Source of the DNA: Mactromeris polynyma
Lineage: Eukaryota > Mollusca > Bivalvia > Venerida > Mactridae
Direction of reading: 5' to 3'
Length of the DNA stretch: 64,000 bases
NCBI GenBank assembly: GCA_032209605.1
Contig: JASFXZ010000003.1
Span: forward strand, 11,100,807 to 11,164,806
Position 1 is the stretch's first letter, and each line of letters begins with the position of its first letter. Shown here piece after piece: positions 1-11,345 of this stretch. The notes under the pieces are model-generated. The model was not told the DNA's origin. It was given only the letters and a program-made list of their open reading frames with translations, and did not search any database. A program made the translations under genes and the position numbers.

Positions 1-170
1 ACCGAATTTCAGTGGGTTTCGGTAAGGTAAAGTACCCTTTATCGATAGGTTAACCAAACGGTGTTCGCTTGAAGGGAAATTGCCTTGGTAATTTACGTAA
101 AATTTGATTGGTGTACAGATATGAAAATAGCAAAACCATGTTAGTACGACTGAGCCGAAAAAACAGATAC
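1..170 (+). repeat. Dispersed repeat, copy 1 (cut by window edge)
   Basis: This stretch matches positions 16832-16997 in direct orientation along almost its whole length. Both share the blocks GTACCCTTTATCGA, AGGTTAACCAA, GAAATTGCCTTG, TTTGATTGGTGTACA and CCATGTTAGTACGACTG, with small indels between them. It has no coding potential and continues past the left window edge. I do not recognise the family. Two related copies 16.8 kb apart suggest a medium-copy interspersed repeat. Confidence 0.75.
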
Positions 171-870
171 TATACACTAACTGTAAATGTTCAAATAAGA
201 CAAAATAAGAAAATTTTGTGGATTTTTTCATAAACGTAACATGAGTGCGTCATTTTACGAGGATTGTGAGAAAAAATGGTCAAGTATCTGAGATACTTTT
301 CAAGGAGCGTTTGTTTTCAGTAATCTGGTTGTTTCCACGACCAATTCCCATCTGCAGGCATCTCAAATATCTCGGTGTCTCTAATTGTATATAATATGAT
401 GAAAATAATCATTGGCAAGTCTGAACAACCGCTGCATGACTTTTTCGAAGTAATTTTCCGTCTGACTTCCAAAATCAGCGCGCATGCGCGAGCAATTGTG
501 ACACACTACTCTGCCTTAATGAAGTCATTTCTTAGATAAAGACGAAAAGCGTTGTATTGTATAAAGAATAATCAGAGTATTTTCCCGAGAGCACTTTCAA
601 TTTACTGGTCGGACAAAATGCTTTCTTATGGTCTATTTGGTTACATTGGAAATTGGGAGACGGTAATTTGATCAAGGCTGACAATCATCCTGTCTTGTTC
701 TTTGCTAACAAGAGTCTGTACAAGGCAGGCTATAAACAAGAGAGGATATTGTTACAGTTGACATGATACATTGCTGTGTAGTGCCCTTGTGGTGAAGAAT
801 CGAAACGGGAAACATAGATATATTGATATTGCCCGGTCATGTAGTACAGTTATCAAAGATCAGCAAGTAA
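171..870. other. AT-rich non-coding stretch
   Basis: No supportable exon is seen. The only notable string is the GC-rich palindromic segment at 478-490, listed separately. Confidence 0.5.
478..490. promoter_or_regulatory. NRF1-like palindrome
   Basis: The string GCGCGCATGCGCG contains the core GCGCATGCGC of the animal NRF1 binding site, in an otherwise AT-rich setting. NRF1 sites mark many housekeeping promoters. No exon was recognised next to it, so the role is only a possibility. Confidence 0.25.
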
Positions 871-1050
871 ATTCCATTAAATTCCAAATATTTGGGAATG
901 TTGACCAAGGTTATTTGGTGTATTGTATAAATAAAATGCATTTAAAACAATATTTTTGAGAATTCCATTAAATTTCAAATATTTGGGAATGTTGATAAAG
1001 GTTATTTGGTGTATTGTATAAATAATATGCATTTTTTTAATATTTGAGAA
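871..1050 (+). repeat. 91-bp tandem duplication (2 copies)
   Basis: The unit starting ATTCCATTAAATTCCAAATA at 871 recurs at 962 as a slightly diverged copy. Both contain TTTGGGAATGTTGA and GGTTATTTGGTGTATTG. The period is 91 bp and differences are scattered substitutions. The short reading frames on both strands here are products of the repeat. Confidence 0.85.
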
Positions 1051-1639
1051 TTTGATATCCAAAATCCATGAATATTTCTCCAGCATTTGCAAATTTTGGA
1101 GAAGTGAATTGTTTAAAATTTCATAAAATTGCTAATGTGATAGAATAAAGACACCTCGCGTTATGTTTGAATTAAATGCAAATGAAAATGGCCATATTCT
1201 ATAACAGACCTTCCACTAACAGTTTCATGGGGTACGACATAAAACAGAATGTAATATAAATGAAAAAGCAAAGAAAGACATTGTCCAGTTATTTGTATCA
1301 ACATTAATTAATGCAATACAGAAATACAGAAACCTAGCATGCATAAATAATGAAAATACCAATTAAAATGCTTATTAAAAGACCTCATTTAAAAACGCTG
1401 TATAGAAAGATAGATAAACATGATATATACACTGAAGTACAATATGTACAACAGGTTCATGGCAATGTTCATTGAGTAATATCAAGAAGCCACAAGACCA
1501 GAGCAGTAAAAGTAAAGTAAGTGTTTATTTATTATAGTGTCACCACTACTTAAAGGGCCAGTCATTTCTGACTTATGAGAAACCTACTTTCTGAGCACAT
1601 TTACTTCCCGATTTCTATCCTTTAATGCCAGGCACCAGG
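1051..1639. other. Non-coding, nothing recognised
   Basis: AT-rich sequence without splice-flanked open frames, TIRs or tandem structure that I can see. Confidence 0.5.
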
Positions 1640-1780
1640 CAGGTAGGCACACGGTAACCATTATTTAACTAGCTGGCGGCTTACCAACCGGCCATATCAG
1701 AACGGAACCGTACCGGGATTCGAACCTTTGACATCCCGCTCCCATGGCGGATGTCTTAACCACTCTGCCAAGGGAGACGG
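1640..1780 (-). mobile_element. tRNA-derived SINE (tRNA-like head)
   Basis: Read on the minus strand, the segment starts with a tRNA-like head. An A-box-like block (TGGCAGAGTGGTTAAG) is followed about 35 bases later by the B box GGTTCGAATCCC. The candidate anticodon arm is imperfect (a bulged stem and no clear U33), so it is not a functional tRNA. A unique-looking body follows towards lower coordinates. This is the pol III promoter layout of SINEs; the exact 3' end is not visible. Confidence 0.6.
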
Positions 1781-2199
1781 TTGTGTGGATGAACAACACA
1801 TAAACGACCTCTCGCAAGATTAAGACGCTTCGTGAGCTGTTTGAAGTCAATGTAAAGTGGAGCATGTTGTCATCATTAGTGTCACATTGGAAAAGAATGA
1901 TAGATTCTAGTACGCACTGCTTGAAACACTACACGCTAAACATGTGCAAAACAATGCCGGTGATAATTGGCAGCGTTGTTTGTCTTCACTTCTAGTCAGT
2001 AAAATGGCCTAACACATGTCCTAAGTATTGCAAATGTACTCCAATATTCTCCTATTACTTTTATGTTTGTCTGGTGACCGTGTTATTTTTGTAATTGTTG
2101 TCTATACATGTTCACATGTCTCCTTCCCTACACCGGTCCAGACAAAGGAACAGGGATAATGCATACGCAAGGAGGAGAAACTGGGGTGGTATTAACGAA

Positions 2200-2500
2200 A
2201 CGTCTTAAGGTTAACATGTTCCTTAAATGTAATAGTTTCCTTAATATCCACACGATTTTCCTTAAATATTTAGAAAACACTTAAGTGGTATTCACTAAAT
2301 GTCTTATCTTAAGATTTTCCTCATTTATATCATTATTTCCTTAAAATTTCCTTAGATGAAATGAATATTTTCCTTAAAGTTAAGACTTTCCTTTGCTAAG
2401 GAAATCCTTAAGGGACACTGAAGAAAATTTCAAGCTTAACGATCTCCTTATCTTTAGCTAAGGAAACTAAAACAAAGATTAGGACAATCTTAAGGTAAAC
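2200..2500. repeat. TTCCTTA/TAAGGAA-rich degenerate repeat
   Basis: In about 300 bases, TTCCTTA, its complement TAAGGAA and close variants occur more than ten times in both orientations, with no fixed period. This is far above expectation for such a heptamer. It could be a decayed palindromic satellite or a clustered binding motif; no family is recognised. Confidence 0.6.
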
Positions 2501-2532
2501 CTTCATTGCGAATGACTTCCAAGACTTGTCAG

Positions 2533-2571
2533 ATTCGGTCTGACAATCTTGGACAACTTGTCAGACCGAAT
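2533..2571. repeat. Perfect 14-bp inverted repeat (hairpin)
   Basis: ATTCGGTCTGACAA at 2533-2546 is exactly complementary to TTGTCAGACCGAAT at 2558-2571, with an 11-base loop. A third TCAGACCGAA follows at about 2581. It may be a small foldback or the edge of a decayed MITE. Confidence 0.7.
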
Positions 2572-2599
2572 TCAAACTGGTCAGACCGAAAAAATGCTG

Positions 2600-3874
2600 T
2601 TAAAAAGTACATTCTTTGCAGATACGTTTGTTAGGTAAAGTAAAAATACAGTAACCTATCACATTTAGCATACATGCATTCATACATAAACTTGACTTTG
2701 GAATCAAAGGGGTCGGTAACAATATCAAAATAAATATCTATTTTTATTTTTAGTTCAGTATCATTCATATTCTACATATTGTAAATTCAATGGAGTAATA
2801 CGCAAAATTGCGGCATTGTGACTGCCAAAATAATTCCATTGACAACTCTCGAAATATTAAGTTTCGAAGAAAAGAACCTTTTTTTCCATTTTGTGCGCCT
2901 AAAGGACCGCTCGATTAAAAAAGACAGTTAACAAATCAAACAGAAATCGGCAAAATTTTGGAGTATTTCGATAAATAACATTAACAATTTTTTTTTAACC
3001 TAAACATTTACTCCTGAAATGCCTTTTACGACACAAACAAAGTATAAATGTCCGAAAGACAAGCGAATGTGCAGACAATCGGTGCGCGTACGAAGATCTC
3101 ATTGTGTAAACAACAACGGATGTTGTAAACCCCGTCCGATCCGTATCGTACCGTATCGAACATACGGACCGACGCACATGCCTTCTGGTTTTTATCGGTC
3201 AGGTCCAACTGTCCGATGGGTATTCGCCATGACTGCGGCTTAAGATGTTTCCTGAATACTGCAACAATACTACCCGGACCCGGAGAAGACTTTGACAGTT
3301 TAGGATATGCAGTAAGTTCTTACCTTCATTAATATAAATTTCCCAACAATTTTAAATACACTAAAGTCTAAAATGGAATAAACCTACATTTAATATTTAA
3401 GTAAAATCAACTATTCATATGTTGACACAATGTAAGTTCGATTGGATTTTTTTTCTAGGACAATGAAGCGATAATACCCCGTTCTATTTTAGGATTAAAT
3501 ATCAATATATTCTTTTAGTATGTATTTGCTTTCTCTACTTGTCACATTTTTGTCAAACGCTCTCGGATTGATTGAATCAGAGATATGGACGTGTCATTGT
3601 GTAAGTAATTACATATATTAGTATTGACTGAATAGAACAATACAATGTATTACAATACAATATTAAATACAATACAGTATAGACTTATACAATATATATC
3701 GTGATACACCCACTAAACCGACACTCATTTAAAAGGTTACATGTGTATATACATACATGTATCAGTACACATGTGAGTGAAAGCGGGACTAGCGTATGCG
3801 AATGTGAAAATATACAAACTTTTACAAGTGTGTCACTTTCATCCCTAGAAAAAAAACATAATAGTGGAAAGATG
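2600..3874. other. Non-coding; one CpG-rich pocket
   Basis: Mostly AT-rich. A pocket at about 3060-3245 is richer in CpG and open in several frames on both strands at once, which suggests base composition rather than a gene. It contains overlapping ATCCGTATCG-type strings and a TCCGTAT/ATACGGA inverted pair. No splice-bounded exon was found. Confidence 0.5.
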
Positions 3875-4020
3875 TCGAGCAGGGAAGGTCATATTCACAG
3901 ATCAGAACGTCCACATACAGAACATGATCGTCGAAAAGGAAGCAGGCACACACATGGATGAGGCACACAAACGGAATCGGTGATACACGCTGGGAGGGGA
4001 CACAAAAGAAGACCAAATGG
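3875..4020 (+). repeat. Dispersed repeat (partner 11219-11345)
   Basis: The block GCAGGGAAGG, then CAGATCAGAAC, then a purine-rich stretch, then GACCAAATGGACC is repeated in the same order and orientation at 11219-11345 with moderate divergence. The flanking 90-aa-scale open frames are not conserved between the two copies, so I treat this as a non-coding interspersed repeat. Confidence 0.5.
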
Positions 4021-5899
4021 ACCAGAACGTACCCACATGGAGGCAAGATCATACGGACCACTGGGAGGGGGCACAACAACAAAACCAAAAAGACCAGGAG
4101 GTACCCACTGAGAAGGGACGCAAAACAAGACTGAAAGTATCATGACATGAATATTGAACAACAACACACCATTTACTAACTCAAAAGCATGATCCTGATC
4201 GGACGCCCGGCGGAATTACATCGAAGCTCCTTGCATCGTGTTCAATTATATGATATAGAACATTGCCCATGTCTTGAATATAATCATGTACTTAAACAAG
4301 ATTTCAGGCTGCTATCCTGACTTACTCTTCCCTATTGCAGGTGATTTGTGAGACCACCTCCAAAATTAAAACACTATGTTGTATGTTTTCTCCGAAATAA
4401 CATTTATCTAAGTTAATTTTCTTATTAAGGTTTCATTTCGCAATGCTGTACGGTTGTTATAGACTACATCAGAACATGTCAATCTTGTGTAAATCATGGT
4501 TAAGTGATTAACGAAGTGCCCTTCCTAATTATATTATTCACGCATTGAGTATTACCAACCCAATAAGTAGAGAGAAATTTTCCTTGGCTTAACGTGGATT
4601 TTACGCGCAATAAAACGTCTCGGGGGATTAATCTTTCCTGCAAAAGAAGCCACAAACTAAATCGTTAATCTCACAGTCAATTTGGGATCTAATGAGGATA
4701 CCGTTTGGTGAATTATGTGAAACTAAATATCGACAAATCTTCCTTAATTCCGTAGGATTCTGAGCTGTTTAAAAAAACCGTAATCAAAATGTGTATGTTT
4801 TCTGCCGTCTGCGGCGCGGATAATGTACGACAAATTTACGCGGGATTTCAATGTCTGCCAATCTCATATGATCGCCCACTGAGATTCGATAAAAACGTTG
4901 AAGAGTTTTTGTATGAACAGAATAACAAGACGGTAGCTAGTTGACCATTTATATTGACTTCTTGAGAAACATTATTTCGGCAGAACATTGTATTACTAAA
5001 GACCATTTATACTGCGTTTGTGATTTGCATTCAAAAACAAAGTTCCTTACCAAAACAGACGACATCCTGTCGGAAACTTAAACAACTTATTATAGAACCA
5101 GGCTAAGTTTGACACAACCGCTTTGTCACTAGCAGAGAATAGTTTTCACCAGAATATGCATGAACTTAAAAGTACATCGAGAGAAAATAATTGTATAATA
5201 AGGACATATATCAGACGGTGTATAGAATAAAAGAAATTCGCAAGTCATTTGTTCAAACATGTATTTGGTGATGCCCCAATTGTGCAGCAGATTTAATCAT
5301 CTGATGTTACCTTCAAAAGTATATTTAATTTAGCGTTCGAAACAAATCACTATTCAAATGATTAAACATTATTGCTATGAATGAATAACAGAAACATCAT
5401 CTTCGACCCATTGCAATAAAAAAACAGCTCAGCCACTACGAGAATGGCTGTCGAGACACGAAAACTGTTAAAAATTGAGGCTCTAATCTTTTTTTTTAAT
5501 ACACGATGTTTAACGCTTATAATGTCTAATTCTATTTGGTTATTAGAAAAGATATTTTTATTTGAAGACACGTTTCAAAAGTATATCCTTGTCACTGAAC
5601 AGGCTTTGTGGTTTCGCAACTATAATATATTTTAAAAATTCTTACACTATAATACATCTAAGTTCTAAACGTTAGTGACTTCTTGTTTCCAAATATACTC
5701 ACCCGCCAATAAAAACGCATCATCACGTGACATAATAAATAAATAATTATATTTTCATTTTCAACATAATTTGCTAAACTTAATCGATTATAAAATATGA
5801 ATATTAGGGGCCATAGTTTGATTTCTTTCTGATGAATGATTTACACATTTGTAACAATAAAACGATGTTATCACTTTGAACAAAATAAAATATACATAC
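4021..5899. other. Non-coding; possible intron
   Basis: No exon recognised. If the exon at 5900-6036 is real, this is the start of its downstream intron on the minus strand, and the next exon lies beyond the left edge or is too short to see. Confidence 0.4.
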
Positions 5900-6036
5900 C
5901 GTAAGGTCCCATTCTGGATAGTTTTCGAGATCTATGGACGCCACGCGTTTCACGTACTCCCTAACGTGATGTGCGGCCATCTTGATTTTTTTAGTAAATT
6001 GTGTAACTCTTGTCCAGGGAAACAGCATAGACCAGA
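5900..6036 (-). CDS. Coding exon with likely start codon; possible ChAT first coding exon
   Basis: On the minus strand a strong acceptor (TTTCATTTTCAG) ends at 6037 and a donor (ACG then GTATGT) begins at 5899, bounding a 137-base exon. Inside it, ATG at 5980-5978 has a strong context (AAG before, G after) and resembles the YY1-type AAGATGGCCGC start motif. From it 27 codons run in frame to the donor (phase 0), beginning MAAHHVREYVKR and ending with acidic and aromatic residues. An upstream in-frame ATG at 6028 in weak context would add 16 residues. The acceptor implies a preceding, probably untranslated exon. The 27 residues match nothing I can name with certainty. Position and strand, 20 kb downstream of VAChT, fit the first coding exon of choline acetyltransferase in the conserved cholinergic locus, but that is inference from gene order. 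No second exon was identified in the window. Confidence 0.55.
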
Positions 6037-6359
6037 CTGAAAATGAAATATTTGATTCTTATAGTTATTTGAGTAAAACATTGACTCACCAGTCCAAAAC
6101 CTTCCTCAAGCGAGCCTTAAATGAATGACGATAAGGATCATGTGCCGTACATTAAATTAATTGGATTGTGTTCATAGCCTTGCCAAAAGAGATCAAAGGG
6201 TTTTGAATATCACGAAATTTATTATTTAACATTTTAAGTGTACAATATTAATTACTGTTTAAAGTACATATACGAGCATAATCAATTTATAGAAACCCGG
6301 CTGTTTTCGCCACACATCGTCTTATCTTTGCTCGCTGCAAGACACAATAATCTGAGTTG

Positions 6360-6870
6360 TATTATCACCAAATCTGAGCGATATTCACACCAAATCTGAG
6401 TTGTTTTCGCACCAAAACTCTGAGCGATATTAACCCCAAATCTGAGTAATATTCACACCAAATATTTCCAATATTCACACCAAATCTGAGCGATATTCGC
6501 ACCAAATCTGAGCGATATTCTCACCAAATCTGAGTGATATTCACACCAAATATTTCCGATATTCACACCCAAAAAAACTGAGCGATATTCGCACCAAATC
6601 TGAGCGATACACACACTAAATCTGAGCGATATTCTCACCAAATCTTAGTGATATTCACACCAAATATTTCCGATATTCACACTAAATCTGAGCAATATTC
6701 ACACTAAATCTGAGCAATATTCTCACCAAATCTGAGCGATATTCACACTAAATCTGAGCAATATTCACACTAAATCTGAGCGATATTCACACCAAATGTG
6801 AGCGATATTGACACCAAATCTGAGCGATATTTACACCAATTCTGAGCGATGTTCACATCACATTTGAGCG
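6360..6870 (+). repeat. 22-bp minisatellite
   Basis: About two dozen degenerate copies of a 22-base unit, consensus ATATTCACACCAAATCTGAG plus CG, run head to tail. Variants replace CTGAGCG by ATTTCCG or carry single substitutions, so units are well diverged. An open frame on the minus strand simply reads through the array. Confidence 0.9.
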
Positions 6871-7420
6871 AAATTACGGCTTTATGTAATAGGAAATTGC
6901 ACCGAACATATTGACGCCTCGGTGCTTTAGAGCAAATCTCTTGTTTTGAGAAAAAATGACTTGGTGTTTGCTTACGTACTCCAATATGTGGCCCTTGTTA
7001 TTGTTTACATGTATGCATTATATTGTCATGTTTCCTTGTGTTTCTGGCGAGTAACAGCCAACAACGAACACTATTTAACAACGATATTTACAGATATGCG
7101 CCCTGATAATGCCCCCTGCATTATGTATTATAACTAAATGGAAGACTGTGTATGAACACATATATTGTAATAAATTACCATGTGACATTTATAAAGAACT
7201 GTGCCATTGTAAATAAGAAAATAACATTTTTAAGCTCGTCATGTGTCTTAAAACATTTTAAAAACATATTATGTCATAAATAGACAATGCAATTACCCTA
7301 TCTACATACCTACCAAACATTTACTGGCATGGGTAGCCTTGTATAAGAGTGATCTTGTAGCGCTTATGTAGAGCAGATCTTGACGCCGCACCATTAGCGT
7401 GATTGGCTCACAAACATGTG
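6871..7420. other. Non-coding, nothing recognised
   Basis: AT-rich spacer between two tandem arrays, without supportable exons. Confidence 0.5.
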
Positions 7421-7900
7421 GCGTCTGTGTATTGTGCTGCCGAGTCTAGACTTGATACAGTTATTGCCAATGATAAAATTATGTATATTCATATGTATGT
7501 TTTTATTCTGACTTCAGCAAGAGGTCATTTGTGATTGACTCGCATACATAGGGCGTCTGTGTATTGTGCTGCCGAGTCTAGACTTGATACAGTTATTGCC
7601 AATGATAAAATTATGTATATTCATATGTATGTTTTTATTCTGACTTCAGCAAGAGGTCATTTGTGATTGACTCGCATACATAGGGCGTCTGTGTATTGTG
7701 CTGCCGAGTCTAGACTTGATACAGTTATTGCCAATGATAAAATTATGTATATTCATATGTATGTCTTTATTCTGACTTCATCAAGAGGTCATTAGGTAAA
7801 ACAACATTTGTGATTGACTCGCATACATAGGGCGCCTGTATATTTGTACTGCCGGGTTTCGTTTTAATACCGGTATTGACAAGGTAATAATTAATATGTA
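7421..7900 (+). repeat. 132-bp tandem repeat (about 3.5 units)
   Basis: Units start at 7421, 7553, 7685 and 7832 with GCGTCTGTGTATTGTGCTGC or a variant. The first three are spaced exactly 132 bases and are nearly identical. The fourth follows after a 147-base unit carrying a short insertion and is clearly diverged (GCGCCTGTATATTTGTACTG). Near-identity of units 1-3 points to recent amplification. Confidence 0.9.
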
Positions 7901-10900
7901 ATGCTATATATTTATGTATGTCTTACCTGTTATGTTTGTCTTGTGGTTTGTAATTGATATATGTGTGTATATTATGTCATGACTCCAGGTACTTTTGTGG
8001 AGGCTATTCCCTTTGTTTGTGGTATTCCTGCTCTATTGCATCATTTATCTAATATTCTAAAGGTTTTACCACTTAAGTCAGAATAGAAAACAAAGAAAAA
8101 CTATTTTTTCTTTTAATATCTTCATACTCTCAAACTGCATTATAAAAAGGTCTATCTGAATAATTGAAACTAATTATTACTTTGCATTATAAATGCCTCG
8201 TATTCTTTGCAAGCGAAATAATTAATTTCAGCATGAACTTTATTTCAAATGTTTTATTTTTCTCCTTATTTTGGCAAATAAATCTTTACAATCTTTTCCA
8301 ACCAACCGTTTCCTCTCTCATTCTTTCTGCCTCTCTCTTTATAAATGTTTTTCTCTGGGGATTTGACGGGTGATTTCTCTGTCAACCTATGTCGCAAAGA
8401 GAACATTTAGTACAGTTTGTGATTAATTAAAATGGCGTGGAAGACATCGGTTTAAGAAACCCCCCATCAATTATTCGAAATCAAGATAATTTGGAGATGG
8501 ATGAAAAACTCTATAATTTCAGATTCTCTCTACAGTTCTATACATGCCTTAGAGAACGACTAAGCAACCGGAAAAGATGCGTACGTATTAAATGTTTGAA
8601 CAACGATTTCTCTAAGGTATGCTGACGTCAGATGTTCGTCTCCTCTGGATTAAAATGAAGAAATGTGGATTCAAGAACATGTCTGTACTTTTCGTGCATT
8701 AAGTTCGCAAAATGTACGACATTTATTGTTATGTCTCCACAAACCACTTCTTTTAAATTGTATTTCTTGTGTGTTTTTGGGATGGCTATGTTCTTTGTGT
8801 GTAGCATTTTCTGTTGAAATTTACCTTTCATATTTAGTTTACAGATGTATACCCTATCCCCTATTCTATGTGGTGATGTGGTGGGGCCTATATTTTGAAT
8901 ACGACCTTGAATGTGCTATGTTTATTTTGAATGAACTGCGTATACTTTGTAAGCCAACTTCAATGTCTACTTGATGTTTATTTACGTTTTCGAATCGATT
9001 TCGGCCAGTCATTCTGAAGATAACATCACTCGACCTCGAACATCTCAGAACATTCCAAATTGAATGCCATTAAGTGCTTTCGCACAAATAAAATCGCACA
9101 AAATATCTAAGGAAAATGAAATATTTGGAAATGTAGCCGTGCAAAAGCTTTGGTCACAGCATCTGTCGTTTGCTTGATCAAATGCACGCACAACTACATT
9201 CATTCCTAAAAGCTTCACAAACAAAATGTTTAATGTCGTCATCTAGTAGTTCAAGCCAATTAGGATGATGTTAGATGCCATGTTCGCCGTCCCGTGCTTT
9301 AAGTGAAAGGAAGCCCTGTTTTTGGAAGTGAGGCATTCCATTCACTTCCTTTCAACTATTTTTGTTAAGCAAAAAATACTTTACGTTATATATCATTTAG
9401 GGAAAACAAACGGAGCTTTTGTATTTTAATGGTAACTTTGTTTTTTGGACATTTCCCTTATTATATATGTTAGGTTTACCAGTAAATGTGATTTTCCTAC
9501 TATCATGTCCACCTTGACGTCTTAAACAACCGTAGGACGTTATAAGTACGTTTTGCAAATAGTTGTGTCGTGCCTCATGCATATTTCAATTAACCTTAAG
9601 TCGTCTTAATTGTCTACAAAACAACACATTAATATTTCATGGAATATTTGCATGCGCTGTAATTGCTGTATGCAGACAATCTTATATATTATTCAGGTTT
9701 CTCGTTAAACCGCTAAAATTTTATCGGCGATGTGATTTCTTCTTTCCCTGCAAAATCTTTAAATTAGCTGTTGTAAATGAAAATAAAAACACCATAATCG
9801 ATTAATGTTTTTGTGAACATGTCTCTAAAAACGTACTAGAGGTTAGATTTGACAATGAATCATGCGAAAAAGTCCTGAACGTACTGATACGAAATATATG
9901 TGGGCGAATACTAGTTTTAGCTCCTTCTCCTAACAAGAGCCTTGCTACTATTTATTCACAATGCAGACTCATTATATTGGCCCGTGTAAAAGGGAAAGAG
10001 TCACAGATAAGACCGCAGTTATAGAAAAGGCCTCCCCTAATAGATCACCAGGTTACGATCTGAAATAAAAATCGGAAAGGAGCACAACCTAAAACTGAAT
10101 GGAGAGGAATGTTGGGACAATGCAGGACCGCACGGCAATTAAACATGAACAATTGAAAGTTAAAAAACATTAAACGGATAAACATGGAAATCCGTCGTAA
10201 TTTTCTAGAATTTTATTGTCATTGATTAGCCAGAGTTCTCAGTAAATTGTCTTTAATAGTTTAGAACCGAAATCAACCGGAAAAAATATTTGGTGTGAAA
10301 TGAAAAAGCCCGGATGTAAAAACAGTTTGATTTCGAAAATACGGCAATTATCAGATCAGTACACTGAACTCTATTACCAACACAAGTATAGCGTCGATGA
10401 TTTGCTTTCAAGAATATTCAGATTTTATTGTGTGAACTTTGAGACAAATAGTATTTAACTGGAGCGGGTGCTTAACCTTGCACCTGTGTCACGTGACCAA
10501 CTTTGTCTTTGTCTAGAGGGATAACTGTTTCTGTTTTATCTCACTGTTTAATGAATGATGCAATGATCTAAGAATGTTACGCAAGCAATGTATTCAAATA
10601 GTATTTTACATGATTTGGTTTGCATATATTACTTGTAAAACAGATCAACTAACTGGAAACAAATGTGGAACCTTCAGAAAAGGTTAGGAGACCTTTCTTT
10701 GTCCAGTTTTTTTGAAATCGTTAGTTTTAACACAAACAGTTTAATAACCAAGCTTGTGCCAATTGCAGAAACAATGAATAAAGCGAGAGAGCAAGAAATG
10801 CCACATACAAAGTTTACATCCTCACCCAAAGCACAACGAAACATGAATATACAGAGAATGTAATCAAAGAGGAAGGCAAAAACGGAATCTTGACACACAC

Positions 10901-11218
10901 ATAACTGATTGGTGAAATCTGGAGTACCACGTTGTATGGTATGTGGCAACAATAACACTGAGAGTTTAAACCTAGATCAAGTTAAAGATGAAGAGCAAAG
11001 GAGGCTGTTACGACCTTAAGCGTTCTTGCTGTGAATACTAACCGCACTATATATTACTAAAAGAATGTTGAAAATGGAGTAGAACACAATAATAAATAAC
11101 GCCAGTTCTTTTTTCTATGCTTCAAACGCTAGCAACACTGGTAAGTATGGTGATGGGTGTGCTAGCGTTTATGGAAACTGTCTCTGGAGGGGAGACCTGT
11201 AATCACACGACAGTGTGG
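7901..11218. other. 3.3 kb non-coding; nothing recognised
   Basis: Only short, unconserved open frames are present. A small inverted pair built on CGCTAGCA lies at about 11124-11170. I see no splice-bounded exon, TIR element or tandem array. Confidence 0.45.
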
Positions 11219-11345
11219 TGCAGGGAAGGCTACATTGACACATCAGAACATCCTTAGACAGATCTAAACAAAAGAAAAGTGAGGAAACACACGTAAAATG
11301 GACACAAAAAGCAAGGCCAAACGGACCGAGAGGCAAACACACGTA
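11219..11345 (+). repeat. Dispersed repeat (partner 3875-4020)
   Basis: Second copy of the repeat described at 3875-4020. It shares GCAGGGAAGG, ACATCAGAAC and GCCAAACGGACC in the same order. It is a moderately diverged interspersed repeat of unknown class. Confidence 0.5.

Noticed and set aside
1665..1865. Possible functional tRNA gene on the minus strand
   Set aside because: A and B boxes are present, but the anticodon arm has a bulge, no proper U33 and the acceptor stem does not pair. A SINE head explains it better.
3019..3243. Overlapping open frames on both strands in a CpG-richer pocket
   Set aside because: Openness in several frames at once reflects composition. No acceptor, donor or conserved peptide was found.
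6360..7900. CRISPR-like array
   Set aside because: The repeats are contiguous tandem units without unique spacers, in a eukaryotic sequence.
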